DNA from: Mesorhizobium xinjiangense
GTDB taxonomy: Bacteria > Pseudomonadota > Alphaproteobacteria > Rhizobiales > Rhizobiaceae
Direction: 5' to 3'
DNA: 42,324 nucleotides
NCBI RefSeq assembly: GCF_009749525.1
Contig: NZ_WOAC01000033.1
Span: forward strand, 1-42,324
Shown here piece by piece: positions 23,932-31,971 of this stretch. Numbering within the stretch: position 1 is the stretch's first letter; every line of letters begins with the position of its first letter. Made by a program: the position numbers and the translations under genes. The notes under the pieces were generated by a model. It was not told where the DNA came from. It saw nothing but the letters and a program-made list of their open reading frames with translations, and did not search any database.

Positions 23932-25242
23932 CTACTCGTAGCGCTTGTATTTTTCGAAGGTCGACTTCCAGTCGGCGGCCAATGCGTCGAGCGCATCCTT
24001 GGCCGTGCCCTCGCCCGCCGTGATGTAGGGATAGATGCGCTGGTTCATCTGGATCAGCAGCTCGGCATATTCCGGCGTCGCCCAGAAATCCTTCACCTTG
24101 AACATGGTCTGGTAGAAGGCCTCGTTGTAGGGTGTCGCGTTGCGGAATTCCTCCGACTCCAGCGTCTTGGCGTGGGCCGTGTAGCCGCCGAGCTCGGCCC
24201 AGCGCTTCTGCACGTCGTCACGAATGAACCACTCGAGGAATTTCATCGCCTCTTCCTGGTTCTCCGAATAGGAGACGATGGAGATGCCCTGCCCGCCGAG
24301 AGCGGCAAACTGGTCACCGTCCGGACCGGTCGGATTGGCGAAGAAGCCGGTCACCGCAGCATTCGGGTTCGATGCCTCGTTCACCAGCGCCGGGAAGAAG
24401 GCGAAGTAGTTCATGCTCATCGCCGCCAGGTTCTCGGTGATCGCCTGATTGTTCTCGACGAAGAAGGTCTTGGCCCAACCGGGGGGCGTGAAGCCGTAGA
24501 GTTCCCGGTACACCTCGAGCGCCTTCACGTTCTGCTCGGAATTGACGATGCCCTCGACCTCGTAGGTCTCGTAGTTGCCGAGTTCGCCGCCATAGGAGAA
24601 GATGGCGTTCTCGACCCCCATCACCAGGCCGTCATAGGAGTTGTCCGTATAGATGGCGATGCCATAGCGGTTGTCGTCCGGACGGTGGAAGAACTCCGCG
24701 ATGTCGCGCATCTGGGCCCAGGTCTCCGGCGGCGCCAGATCGTAGCCGTATTTTTCCTTGAAGGCGGCCATCTCGGCCGGATCTTCAAACCAGTCCTTGC
24801 GGTAGGACCAGCCGACCGCATCGCCTTCAGCCGGGATCGCCCAGTATTTTCCGGAATTGGAAGGGTATTCGGCGTAGTACTTGACCGTCGCCGGAGCCAT
24901 CACTTCGCTAAGGTTGTGCTTGTTGAAGAACTCCGTCAGATCAACATAGTGTCCCGCCTCGGACGCCGCACCAAGCCACTGTGAATCGCCGACAACCATG
25001 TCGTACGCCGAGCCGCGCGCATTGAACTCGGTGAAGGCCTTGGTCTGGAAGTCCGACCACGGCGTGGTCTCCACCGTTACGCGGACTCCGGTCTCTGCCT
25101 CGTACTCGTTTACGAGTTCCTGCAGATAGTTCGCCGGATCCCATTCGGCCCAGAAGATGGTGAGCTCCTGCGCGAACGCCGACGTCCCACAGGCAAGCGT
25201 AAAGGCCATGCCAGCCAGAAGGCCGGTTGCTCTATTTCGCAT
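23932..25242 (-). CDS. Extracellular sugar-type solute-binding protein (family 1)
   Basis: This 436-residue periplasmic protein is read from ATG 25242, 7 bases after GGGAGG. A signal peptide (MRNRATGLLAGMAFTLACG, cut after AFA near residue 23) precedes the mature LTIFWAEWDPANYLQELVNEY. This opening, WSDFQTKAFTEF and MSMNYFAFFPALVNE are typical of CUT1 binding proteins for sugars, polyols or glycerol phosphates. A Cys at residue 17 lies before the signal cleavage site, so it is not a lipoprotein motif. It is the first gene of the operon 19545-25242. Two TGGTNNNACCA sites lie upstream. Confidence 0.92.
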   Translation of the reverse strand: MRNRATGLLAGMAFTLACGTSAFAQELTIFWAEWDPANYLQELVNEYEAETGVRVTVETTPWSDFQTKAFTEFNARGSAYDMVVGDSQWLGAASEAGHYVDLTEFFNKHNLSEVMAPATVKYYAEYPSNSGKYWAIPAEGDAVGWSYRKDWFEDPAEMAAFKEKYGYDLAPPETWAQMRDIAEFFHRPDDNRYGIAIYTDNSYDGLVMGVENAIFSYGGELGNYETYEVEGIVNSEQNVKALEVYRELYGFTPPGWAKTFFVENNQAITENLAAMSMNYFAFFPALVNEASNPNAAVTGFFANPTGPDGDQFAALGGQGISIVSYSENQEEAMKFLEWFIRDDVQKRWAELGGYTAHAKTLESEEFRNATPYNEAFYQTMFKVKDFWATPEYAELLIQMNQRIYPYITAGEGTAKDALDALAADWKSTFEKYKRYE

Positions 25243-25396
25243 GTTCATTCCTCCCGTTTTGCACATGCCGGCTTCGGCCGGCCTCGCGCTTCATTGCGGG
25301 TTGTGCCGAAGTTGCCGCAGCCCGCAAGTTCCCTGTTCATTCTCCTCGTTCCGCCGACAATCCGAAGGATATCCTCCAATACCTTCAGACCCAATC

Positions 25397-25407
25397 TGGT
25401 ATTACCA
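25397..25407. promoter_or_regulatory. TGGTNNNACCA operator copy 3
   Basis: TGGTATTACCA, flanked by AATC and AAATT, lies 155 bases upstream of the binding-protein start. Confidence 0.55.
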
Positions 25408-25453
25408 AAATTGAAGAATAGTCAAGCCCTCTTCACACTCTCGCAAACCCGAC

Positions 25454-25474
25454 TTTTGGGCTACTTGCCCAAAA
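25454..25474. promoter_or_regulatory. Inverted repeat in the ABC promoter region
   Basis: TTTTGGGC and GCCCAAAA are separated by 5 bases. It could be the site of the adjacent TetR-type regulator or a hairpin; no T-tract follows. Confidence 0.35.
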
Positions 25475-25572
25475 TTTACCCATTTCAACCGATTTTTGCA
25501 GCTGGCCATGAAAGTCCACAATAGGGATGCTGGTCAATACCCGCCAGTGAGGGTGCACGAATTGAGCCAATC

Positions 25573-25583
25573 TGGTCAAACCA
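25573..25583. promoter_or_regulatory. TGGTNNNACCA operator copy 4
   Basis: TGGTCAAACCA (AATC before, GTT after) lies 15 bases beyond the TetR gene stop, 331 bases upstream of the binding-protein start. Confidence 0.55.
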
Positions 25584-25597
25584 GTTAAGAGCCCTGC

Positions 25598-26230
25598 CTA
25601 CCCGCCTTTCTGCCCTCCCGCGATCGTTGCCTCTACCAAGGACAGCGCCGCCCATTCGGCCACGGAAAAGGCCTGCCGCTCGCTCAGGCCCCACATGTCC
25701 TTCAAGACGATCAGCACCTCCACGCCGAACATGAGCGAAAGCGCCTGCGCCAGCCGGCCGACCTGCTGCGGCGGCAACGTTCCGCGCAATGGCTGCAAGG
25801 CCTGCTTCAGAAGATCGACGCGGTGCCCGCGCGTAAAACGCGGCTCCGCATCCGAACTGCCCTCCCCCTGCGCCGCCTGCTCCAGAGACAGCTTCAGCGC
25901 AGCACGGAAGGTCGCCTCGAATTCGGCGATCCGGGGCATGGAGCTGCGCAACAATTCCCCGACGCGCTGCCGGGCGTCATCCGATTGCGATTGCCATGTC
26001 AGGATCGGACCGAGCGCCTCGTCGACCACGGCATGCACGAGCGCAGCCTGGCTTGGAAAGTAGCGATAGGCCGTGGCGCGCGAGACCTCGGCGGCTTCAG
26101 CCACCTCGCTGACCGAGGGCGTTTTCCCCTCCTGCATCAGCCGCGTCGCCGTCTCCAGCATCAGCCGCCGCGTCCGAGCCCGAGGCCCGCGCTCAGCGAC
26201 CTTCTCTCGTTGTTGACGTGAGATATCCAT
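25598..26230 (-). CDS. TetR-family transcriptional regulator
   Basis: This is a regulator of about 210 residues. Residues 15-65 form the TetR DNA-binding domain (RRLMLETATRLMQEGKTPSV, then SEVAEAAEVSRATAYRYFPS), followed by a helical ligand domain (LLRSSMPRIAEFEATFRAALKLSL). The start is unsure: ATG 26230 is the first giving the expected N-terminus, but none of the candidates (26230, 26254, 26257) has a good ribosome site. It is divergent from the UPF0261 gene with only 70 bases between, so it probably represses that operon. The gap carries AT-rich GATATCCATATC and spaced TGAGA/TCTCA arms. Confidence 0.85.
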   Translation of the reverse strand: MDISRQQREKVAERGPRARTRRLMLETATRLMQEGKTPSVSEVAEAAEVSRATAYRYFPSQAALVHAVVDEALGPILTWQSQSDDARQRVGELLRSSMPRIAEFEATFRAALKLSLEQAAQGEGSSDAEPRFTRGHRVDLLKQALQPLRGTLPPQQVGRLAQALSLMFGVEVLIVLKDMWGLSERQAFSVAEWAALSLVEATIAGGQKGG

Positions 26231-26301
26231 ATCAATATGATACGCGCGTCTCATCAAATTGCAACGCCTTTCGTGGCGGCCGACGATGAGAAGGAGGCGG
26301 A

Positions 26302-27498
26302 ATGGCGCGCATCTATGTCGTCGGCACGGCCGATACCAAGGGAGAAGAACTGGCCTATCTGGCTGGCGTGGTCCGCGATGCCGGCGGCAATCCGCTGATC
26401 GTCGACATCGGCACGCGCGAACCGTCGATCACTGCCGACATCGTAGCCGCCGAAGTCGCCAGCCACCATCGCCTTGGCGCGAACGCCGTTCTGGCCACCG
26501 ACGACCGCGGCACCGCCGTCGCAGCAATGTCCGATGCCTTCTCCGCCTTCGTCGCCTCGCGCACCGACATTTCCGCCATGATCGGCCTTGGCGGCGGCGG
26601 CGGCACGGCAATCGCCACCGCCGGCATGCGACGCCTGCCCTATGGCGTTCCAAAGATCATGGTCTCGACGCTCGCCTCCGGCGACACGGCACCCTACGTC
26701 GATGTCTCCGACATCATCATGGTGCCGTCCGTCACCGACATTGCCGGCCTGAACCGGTTGAGCAGGGTCATTCTGCACAATGCGGGCCGGGCCATCGCCG
26801 CAATGGCGGCCGTGCCGGCGCCGGAGACCGGGGACAAGTCCTCCGTCGGCCTGACGATGTTCGGCGTCACCACACCGTGCGTGACCGCGATCGTCGAGCA
26901 CCTGCGGGGCTCCTATGACTGCATGGTCTTCCACGCCACAGGCACAGGCGGCCGCACGATGGAGAAACTGGCCGACAGCTCGATGCTGACAGGCATTCTC
27001 GACATCACCACGACCGAAGTCTGCGACCACCTGTTCGGCGGCGTACTGCCGGCAACCGAAGACAGGTTCGGAGCGATCGCCCGCACTGGTCTACCCTATG
27101 TAGGATCGGTAGGCGCTCTCGACATGGTCAATTTCTGGGCGCCCGAGACGATCCCCGAGCGCTATCGGGGCCGCAAGTTCTACAAGCACAATCCGAATGT
27201 CACCTTGATGCGCACCACGGCCGAGGAGTGCCGCCGCATCGGCGAATGGATCGGGGCGAAGCTCAATCAGTGCGCCGGGCCCGTGCGCTTCCTGATCCCC
27301 GAAAAGGGCGTCTCGGCGCTCGACATCGAGGGCGGAGCTTTTTTTGACCCTGAAGCAGACGCTGCCCTTTTCGAGGCGCTTGAAGAAACGATCCAGCAGA
27401 CGAATAGCCGCCGCGTCGTTCGACTGCCGCTGCACATCAACGATCCCGAATTCGCCGCGGCGGCAGTCGCCGCCTTCCTCGAAATCGCCAGTCCGTGA
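26302..27498 (+). CDS. Tm-1-like ATP-binding domain protein (UPF0261)
   Basis: This 398-residue protein begins ARIYVVGTADTKGEELAYLAG and continues with IVDIGTREP, AMIGLGGGGGTAIATAG, VSTLASGDTAPYV and DITTTEVCDHLFGGVLPA. These are hallmarks of UPF0261, the family of the N-terminal domain of tomato Tm-1, which binds ATP. In bacteria the function is unproven. Members are often next to the PEP-hydrolase-type TIM barrel gene, as here with 8 bases between. GAAGGAGG lies 7 bases before the ATG. The Gly-rich loop at about residue 98 probably binds a nucleotide phosphate. Confidence 0.92.
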   Translation: MARIYVVGTADTKGEELAYLAGVVRDAGGNPLIVDIGTREPSITADIVAAEVASHHRLGANAVLATDDRGTAVAAMSDAFSAFVASRTDISAMIGLGGGGGTAIATAGMRRLPYGVPKIMVSTLASGDTAPYVDVSDIIMVPSVTDIAGLNRLSRVILHNAGRAIAAMAAVPAPETGDKSSVGLTMFGVTTPCVTAIVEHLRGSYDCMVFHATGTGGRTMEKLADSSMLTGILDITTTEVCDHLFGGVLPATEDRFGAIARTGLPYVGSVGALDMVNFWAPETIPERYRGRKFYKHNPNVTLMRTTAEECRRIGEWIGAKLNQCAGPVRFLIPEKGVSALDIEGGAFFDPEADAALFEALEETIQQTNSRRVVRLPLHINDPEFAAAAVAAFLEIASP

Positions 27499-27506
27499 GT
27501 GTCTGA

Positions 27507-28346
27507 ATGCCTGCAATCCCCCGCAAGACCATCCTCGAACGCTTCCGCTCCATGGTTGCCCAAGGCATACCGATCGTCGGCGGCGGTGCCGGCACCGGCC
27601 TCTCGGCCAAGGCCGAGGAAGCCGGCGGCATCGACCTGATCGTGATCTACAACTCCGGCCGCTATCGCATGGCCGGCCGCGGCTCGGCGGCAGGGCTTCT
27701 CGCCTATGGCAACGCCAACGAGATCGTCAAGGAGATGGCGGTCGAAGTATTGCCGGTGGTGAAGAAGACACCCGTTCTGGCCGGGGTCAACGGCACCGAC
27801 CCGTTTGTGCTGATGCCTCAGTTCCTTGCCGAACTGAAGCAGATGGGCTTCTCCGGCGTGCAGAACTTCCCGACGATAGGTCTGTTCGACGGCGCGATGC
27901 GGATCTCCTTCGAGGAGACGGGAATGGGCTTCGGGCTTGAGGTCGACATGATCGCCGCCGCCCACGATCTCGACCTTCTGACCACGCCCTACGTCTTCAA
28001 CCCCGACGAGGCACAGGCGATGACCAGGGCGGGCGCCGACGTCATCGTCGCCCACATGGGCGTCACCACCGGCGGCTCGATCGGTGCGACCTCGGCCAAG
28101 ACGCTCGACCGGTGCGTGGCTGAGATCGATGCGATCGCGGATGGCGCGCGCAGCGTGCGTGACGACATCATTGTCCTCTGCCACGGCGGGCCGATCGCGA
28201 TGCCCGACGACGCCCGTTTCGTCCTTGAGAACTGCGCCGTCTGCCACGGCTTCTACGGTGCAAGCTCAATGGAACGCCTGCCGGCCGAGGCCGCGATTCG
28301 CGGCCAGACGGCCGATTTCAAAAAACTGCCGGCCCGGACCAGATAG
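27507..28346 (+). CDS. Phosphoenolpyruvate hydrolase-family TIM-barrel protein (Tm-1 C-domain-like)
   Basis: This 279-residue protein opens with [30 protein letters not shown] and continues with [71 protein letters not shown] and [12 protein letters not shown]. This matches the PEP-hydrolase/phosphonomutase-like TIM-barrel family that forms the C-terminal part of plant Tm-1. The GAGTGLSAK loop probably holds a phosphate. The reaction is not established. It follows the UPF0261 gene by 8 bases and lacks a strong ribosome site of its own, so coupling is likely. Confidence 0.9.
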   Translation: MPAIPRKTILERFRSMVAQGIPIVGGGAGTGLSAKAEEAGGIDLIVIYNSGRYRMAGRGSAAGLLAYGNANEIVKEMAVEVLPVVKKTPVLAGVNGTDPFVLMPQFLAELKQMGFSGVQNFPTIGLFDGAMRISFEETGMGFGLEVDMIAAAHDLDLLTTPYVFNPDEAQAMTRAGADVIVAHMGVTTGGSIGATSAKTLDRCVAEIDAIADGARSVRDDIIVLCHGGPIAMPDDARFVLENCAVCHGFYGASSMERLPAEAAIRGQTADFKKLPARTR

Positions 28347-28359
28347 GAGGAGAAGAGCA

Positions 28360-28776
28360 ATGAGCGGCGAAGGGGATAAGTTCGTCTATGCGAAGGATGT
28401 CAGCGCATTCGGCTTCGACTGGGGGCGCCTCTCGCTCACCGTCGCGCCCGAGGTCAACGGCGCGGAGCGCTTCTCAGGCGGCCTCGTCGAGGTGAAACCC
28501 GGCATGGGCCACGAACGGCACAATCATCCCGGCGCGGAGGAGATCATCTTCGTCATCGCCGGCGAAGGCGAGCAGATGGTCGAGGACGAGAACGGGAATC
28601 CGGTGACACGCAAGGTCGGCCCTGGCTGCACCGTCTATGTACCGGAAAGCCGCTACCACTCGACGCTCAATACGGGATCCGGACCGATGCAGCTTTTCGT
28701 TGTCTATTCGCCGGCCGGTCCGGAACGGGCCCTGCGCGACCTGCCCGATTTCAGACTGCTGCCTCCGGGCGAATAG
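28360..28776 (+). CDS. Small single-domain cupin protein
   Basis: This 138-residue cupin is preceded by TAGGAGGAG and is 13 bases from the gene before. The first cupin motif is GHERHNHPGAEEIIFVIAGEG, with two His and a Glu as probable metal ligands, and the second is GPGCTVYVPESRYHSTLNT with a His. This suggests a metal-dependent isomerase, dioxygenase or sugar-binding protein. It completes the operon with the two Tm-1-like proteins. Substrate unknown. Confidence 0.88.
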   Translation: MSGEGDKFVYAKDVSAFGFDWGRLSLTVAPEVNGAERFSGGLVEVKPGMGHERHNHPGAEEIIFVIAGEGEQMVEDENGNPVTRKVGPGCTVYVPESRYHSTLNTGSGPMQLFVVYSPAGPERALRDLPDFRLLPPGE

Positions 28777-28780
28777 CCGC

Positions 28781-28882
28781 TAGATCGGTTCATTGCTTCA
28801 CGGAATCGATGAACCGATCTAACCTTTTGATTTGACGCAATTCCGGACGGAGAACCGGTTTCCACTTCTCCTGGAATTGCTC
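28781..28882. repeat. Rhizobial intergenic palindromic repeat (RIME-like)
   Basis: Two hairpins stand side by side between convergent genes: TAGATCGGTTCAT/ATGAACCGATCTA (28781-28821), and a longer one with outer arms GCAATTCC/GGAATTGC (28837-28880) enclosing GGACGGAGAACCGG. This second sequence is the familiar core of dispersed rhizobial repeats. It probably acts as a bidirectional end for the cupin and M24 transcripts. Confidence 0.8.
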
Positions 28883-30072
28883 TAGGCAGCGCCGCGATTC
28901 CAGCCCCGGCCCCGATCCCCATACATCTCGTATCCGGTGTCGGTGACGGCCAGCGTGTCTTCCAGCTTGATGAAGCCGCGCTTGGGGTGAAGCATCGTCG
29001 TCTCGACCGAAATCACCATGCCGGCCTCGAGCTGCCGGTTGACGTCGACGCCTTCATAGGTGACTGGATGATTGGTCATCAGGAACGGGGCTTCGTGCGT
29101 GATCAATCCCATTCCATGCGCGAAGAAGTCGGTGAACGCAGCGATTTGAGATGACGCCAGACGCGCCTGGCCGGCTTCGATCAGGGCGCCGCCGGCCGCG
29201 CCCGCCTTCACCTTCGAGAAGGCCGCCTGCTGCACCGCGTCGACCTCGCCCAGCAGGCCTTCCAGCTCTGGATCCGGCTCACCCAGGATGCCCATGCGGC
29301 AAAGGTCGCCTATATATCCGCGAAAGTTGCCACCGGAGTCGATCGACAGCACCTCGCCCGCATTCCATGTCTGGTCGGAAGCCGCACGGTTGTGGCTGGG
29401 GCCGAGCGTCAGCAGGCAATATTCGAACTGGAGACCGCGCTGCGTCTCCTCCTGTCGCAGCCGCTCGATGATCGCCCTCTTGGACGTTCCCTCGCCCGCC
29501 CAGCCGATCGTTGCCTGCATGGCGTCGGTGATCATCTCGGATGCATGCCTGAGTTTTTCCAGTTCCTCCGGCGTCTTGACGGCGCGTAGCCGCTCCAGCA
29601 TGGCTGTCGCATCCACGAGACTGGCGTTCGGCAGCCCGGCCGCGATGATCTTGTAGGCGTCGACCGGCAGGAAGCCCGGTTCGATCCCGATGCGGGCATT
29701 CTCCTTGCCGATTGTCCTGACATGCTCGACCGCAAGCTCCGCCGCTTCCCAGGACGTCCAGGTCGCAGGATGAAGCGTCGGCGTCCAGAACGGATGGTTG
29801 GCGTGCTCGCCTCCTTCCATGCGGTTCGCGATATAGGCGGCGTGGTCGGTCCGGCCCCTCTCATAGGCGACAACCGGCAGGTAACGGCTGTGGCCGATGG
29901 CGTCCATGGCCGAGAAGAAGATGAACCGATAGCCCCCAAGCAGATACTGGGTGTTGTGTTTCGAGGTCGCCAACACCACGTCGATACCGGCGTCTTCCAT
30001 GAGCCCGTCAAGACGGCCGGTGTCAAAGGGAATGGCGGCAGGGGACTGCTCGTGGGTGCTCGAAATGTTCAC
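28882..30072 (-). CDS. M24-family Xaa-Pro peptidase-like protein
   Basis: This protein is about 396 residues from GTG 30072; a longer frame to 30117 is possible, but AAGGAG lies 11 bases before the GTG. It has the creatinase-type N-domain (LMEDAGIDVVLATSKHNTQY) and the pita-bread C-domain. The five metal ligands are all visible: Asp in LSIDSGGNF, Asp in GYIGDLCRM, His in FAHGMGLITHE, Glu in ISVETTML and Glu in KLEDTLAV. It is therefore probably an active dimetal hydrolase cleaving an X-Pro or similar amide bond. A TGGTNNNACCA site lies 23 bases before its start. It is convergent with the cupin operon. Confidence 0.88.
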   Translation of the reverse strand: MNISSTHEQSPAAIPFDTGRLDGLMEDAGIDVVLATSKHNTQYLLGGYRFIFFSAMDAIGHSRYLPVVAYERGRTDHAAYIANRMEGGEHANHPFWTPTLHPATWTSWEAAELAVEHVRTIGKENARIGIEPGFLPVDAYKIIAAGLPNASLVDATAMLERLRAVKTPEELEKLRHASEMITDAMQATIGWAGEGTSKRAIIERLRQEETQRGLQFEYCLLTLGPSHNRAASDQTWNAGEVLSIDSGGNFRGYIGDLCRMGILGEPDPELEGLLGEVDAVQQAAFSKVKAGAAGGALIEAGQARLASSQIAAFTDFFAHGMGLITHEAPFLMTNHPVTYEGVDVNRQLEAGMVISVETTMLHPKRGFIKLEDTLAVTDTGYEMYGDRGRGWNRGAA

Positions 30073-30094
30073 GCTACCGCAGCTCCTTGCAATT

Positions 30095-30105
30095 TGGTCG
30101 GACCA
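30095..30105. promoter_or_regulatory. TGGTNNNACCA operator copy 5
   Basis: TGGTCGGACCA inside the nearly symmetric AATTTGGTCGGACCAATT (30091-30108). It lies 23 bases ahead of the M24 gene start, overlapping the probable promoter. Confidence 0.6.
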
Positions 30106-30255
30106 ATTCCCGATCATCCGGCGAAGGCCGTCTCTATGTCAAGCAAGTAGTCTCGAGAGCACACCAGCGTCACTGCTCCCGGCCAGCCAGTCTCGCCGAA
30201 GTCTCCGGGCATCGCCGCCCACTGCAGCGATAATCCCGGAGACAGTCACAGCCGA

Positions 30256-30283
30256 CGGGCGCGGAGTGCAGCGTCCGCGCCCG
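30256..30283 (-). terminator. Strong hairpin behind the DJ-1/PfpI gene
   Basis: CGGGCGCGGA and TCCGCGCCCG pair over 10 bp with an 8-base loop, 15 bases past the stop of the minus-strand gene. No T-tract follows, so it may stabilise the transcript end or act together with Rho. Confidence 0.45.
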
Positions 30284-30298
30284 ATCGATCATGGTCGA

Positions 30299-30886
30299 TC
30301 AGCCATGCGTGATCTTCGTGCCGAGCACGTTGAGGCATTCGCGCATGAAGGCGGCGAGCCCGGTCCAGCCCTTGGCGGAGACCATGTTGCCGTCGACATA
30401 GGCCTCGGTCGGCTTGACGTCGATATAGGTGCCGCCCACTGCGGTCACTTCCGGCTCACAGGCCCCAAGCCCAGCCACCTTGCGGCCCTTGAGCACGCCC
30501 GGCACCGCCATCAGGATCTGGACGCCGTGGCAGATGGTGAAGATCGGCTTGCCGGTCTCGTGGAAATGGCGAACCATGTCCTGAATCCGCTTGTCGGTGC
30601 GGATATATTCCGGCCCACGGCCGCCAGCGCAGTAGACCGCGTCGTACTCCTCGACCCGGACCTCGGAGAAGGTCTTGTTGATGTCGGCATAGTGGCCGAG
30701 CTTCTCGGTATAGGTCTGGTCGCCTTCGAAATCATGCAGCGAGGTCTTGATGCGGTCGCCCGCCTTCTTGTCCGGGCAGACCACGTGGACCGTGTGGCCG
30801 ACCGCCTCCATGCCCTGCTGGTAGACGTAGATTTCGTACTCTTCCGTGAATTCGCCCGTGAGCATCAGGATCTTCTTGCCGCTCAT
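30299..30886 (-). CDS. DJ-1/PfpI-family protein
   Basis: This 195-residue protein is read from ATG 30886, 6 bases after GAGGAGA. It has the DJ-1/PfpI flavodoxin-like fold: KKILMLTGEFTEEYEIYVYQQ, a Glu near residue 15, YDAVYCAGGRGPEYI, and the nucleophile elbow TICHGVQIL with Cys near residue 115. Such proteins are glyoxalase-III-like, protease-like or deglycase-like. The exact activity cannot be told. It sits downstream of the ribose-type ABC operon on the same strand, 71 bases from the binding-protein gene, and may detoxify reactive aldehydes from the linked oxidation pathway. Confidence 0.88.
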   Translation of the reverse strand: MSGKKILMLTGEFTEEYEIYVYQQGMEAVGHTVHVVCPDKKAGDRIKTSLHDFEGDQTYTEKLGHYADINKTFSEVRVEEYDAVYCAGGRGPEYIRTDKRIQDMVRHFHETGKPIFTICHGVQILMAVPGVLKGRKVAGLGACEPEVTAVGGTYIDVKPTEAYVDGNMVSAKGWTGLAAFMRECLNVLGTKITHG

Positions 30887-30957
30887 CGCAGGTCTCCTCT
30901 CGATTTTCGAATGGGATGACACCCGGCATCAGCCGGGTGCCGCTCGGTCAGATCAGG

Positions 30958-31926
30958 TCAGAATGGAGAATCGGGGAAGTAGAACTGATCCGCATTCTCC
31001 GGCGTGATCAGCGGCGCATCCAGGAGGAAGGAACCCCGCATCGGCGCCTGCCCGGCGAACTGGCCAGCCGTCATGTAGATTGCCGACTTGATCATGGACG
31101 GCGGATAGGGCGTGGAAATCGGCGTGCGCTCGTCGCCTTCCTTCACCATCTCGATCACCTGTTTCATGCCATTGCCGCCGAGAGCGAACCGGATGTCCTC
31201 GCGGCCGGCCTGGTCGATGGCCTCGATGACACCCAGCAGCATGTCGTCGTCATTGGCCCAGACGGCGTCGATCTTCGGATATTTGGCCAGGTAGTCCTGC
31301 ATCAGCGTAAAGGCTTCGTCCTGGTTCCAGTTGGCGTACTGGATGTCGAGGATATTGATGTTCGTCTCCGCGATGACGTCGGAGAAGCCTTTGATGCGTT
31401 CGTCATCGATGACCGTGGGAATGCCGCGCAGCACCACGATCTCGCCCTCGCCTCCAAGCTGGTCGGCCAGCCAATGCGCCGTATTGGCCCCGACGGCAAT
31501 ATTGTCGCCGGCAACATAGAGATCCTGGATCGAGGGATCGGCCAGTCCGCGATCCACGACCGCGATGAAGGTTCCGTTGGACTTCACCTGTTCGACCGGG
31601 CCGGTCAGTTCCTCAGAGGTGAACGGCAGGATGACGAGGGCGTCGAGATCGCGTGTCGCGGACAGGTCTTCCAGCGCGGAGACTTGCGCCGAAGCCGAGG
31701 ACGCCGTCGACAGGACCACGTCGATATTGGGGAACGAGGCCTCGATTTCCTTTTCGGCCTGTTCGGCGTGATAGACGACGCCCCCTGTCCAGCCATGCGT
31801 CGCCGCCGGTATCGAAACGGCAATGGTGACGTCGCGCTCCTGTGCACCTGCAGATCCGATCGACATGGCGCTCGCCACGGCGATAGCGGATACGAATGTA
31901 CGTGTCCTTGTAGTCATGGACTTCAT
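30958..31926 (-). CDS. Ribose-type ABC transporter substrate-binding protein (CUT2)
   Basis: This 322-residue periplasmic protein has a signal peptide (MKSMTTRTRTFVSAIAVASA.., cut after AGA near residue 28). The mature protein starts DVTIAVSIPAATHGWTGGVVYHAE, then has DALVILPFTSEELT, FIAVVDRGL, YVAGDNIAVG and VWANDDDMLLGVIEA. The order and WANDDD motif are typical of RbsB-type binding proteins for pentoses, tetritols and other small sugars. GGAGGAG lies upstream of ATG 31926. It is downstream of the permease gene, so the operon order is GntR-ATPase-permease-binding protein-DJ-1. Confidence 0.9.
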   Translation of the reverse strand: MKSMTTRTRTFVSAIAVASAMSIGSAGAQERDVTIAVSIPAATHGWTGGVVYHAEQAEKEIEASFPNIDVVLSTASSASAQVSALEDLSATRDLDALVILPFTSEELTGPVEQVKSNGTFIAVVDRGLADPSIQDLYVAGDNIAVGANTAHWLADQLGGEGEIVVLRGIPTVIDDERIKGFSDVIAETNINILDIQYANWNQDEAFTLMQDYLAKYPKIDAVWANDDDMLLGVIEAIDQAGREDIRFALGGNGMKQVIEMVKEGDERTPISTPYPPSMIKSAIYMTAGQFAGQAPMRGSFLLDAPLITPENADQFYFPDSPF

Positions 31927-31971
31927 GATTTTTCTCCTCCGTTGAAGTCGTAACTCAATTTTGAGCAGCCA

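Larger units (their letters stand above)
25243..25597. promoter_or_regulatory. Promoter region of the two-ATPase ABC operon
   Basis: No gene is visible in these 355 bases. They hold two TGGTNNNACCA sites (25397-25407 and 25573-25583) and, between them, an 8-bp inverted repeat TTTTGGGC-TACTT-GCCCAAAA (25454-25474). The right half is AT-rich, as a promoter would be. Confidence 0.6.
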
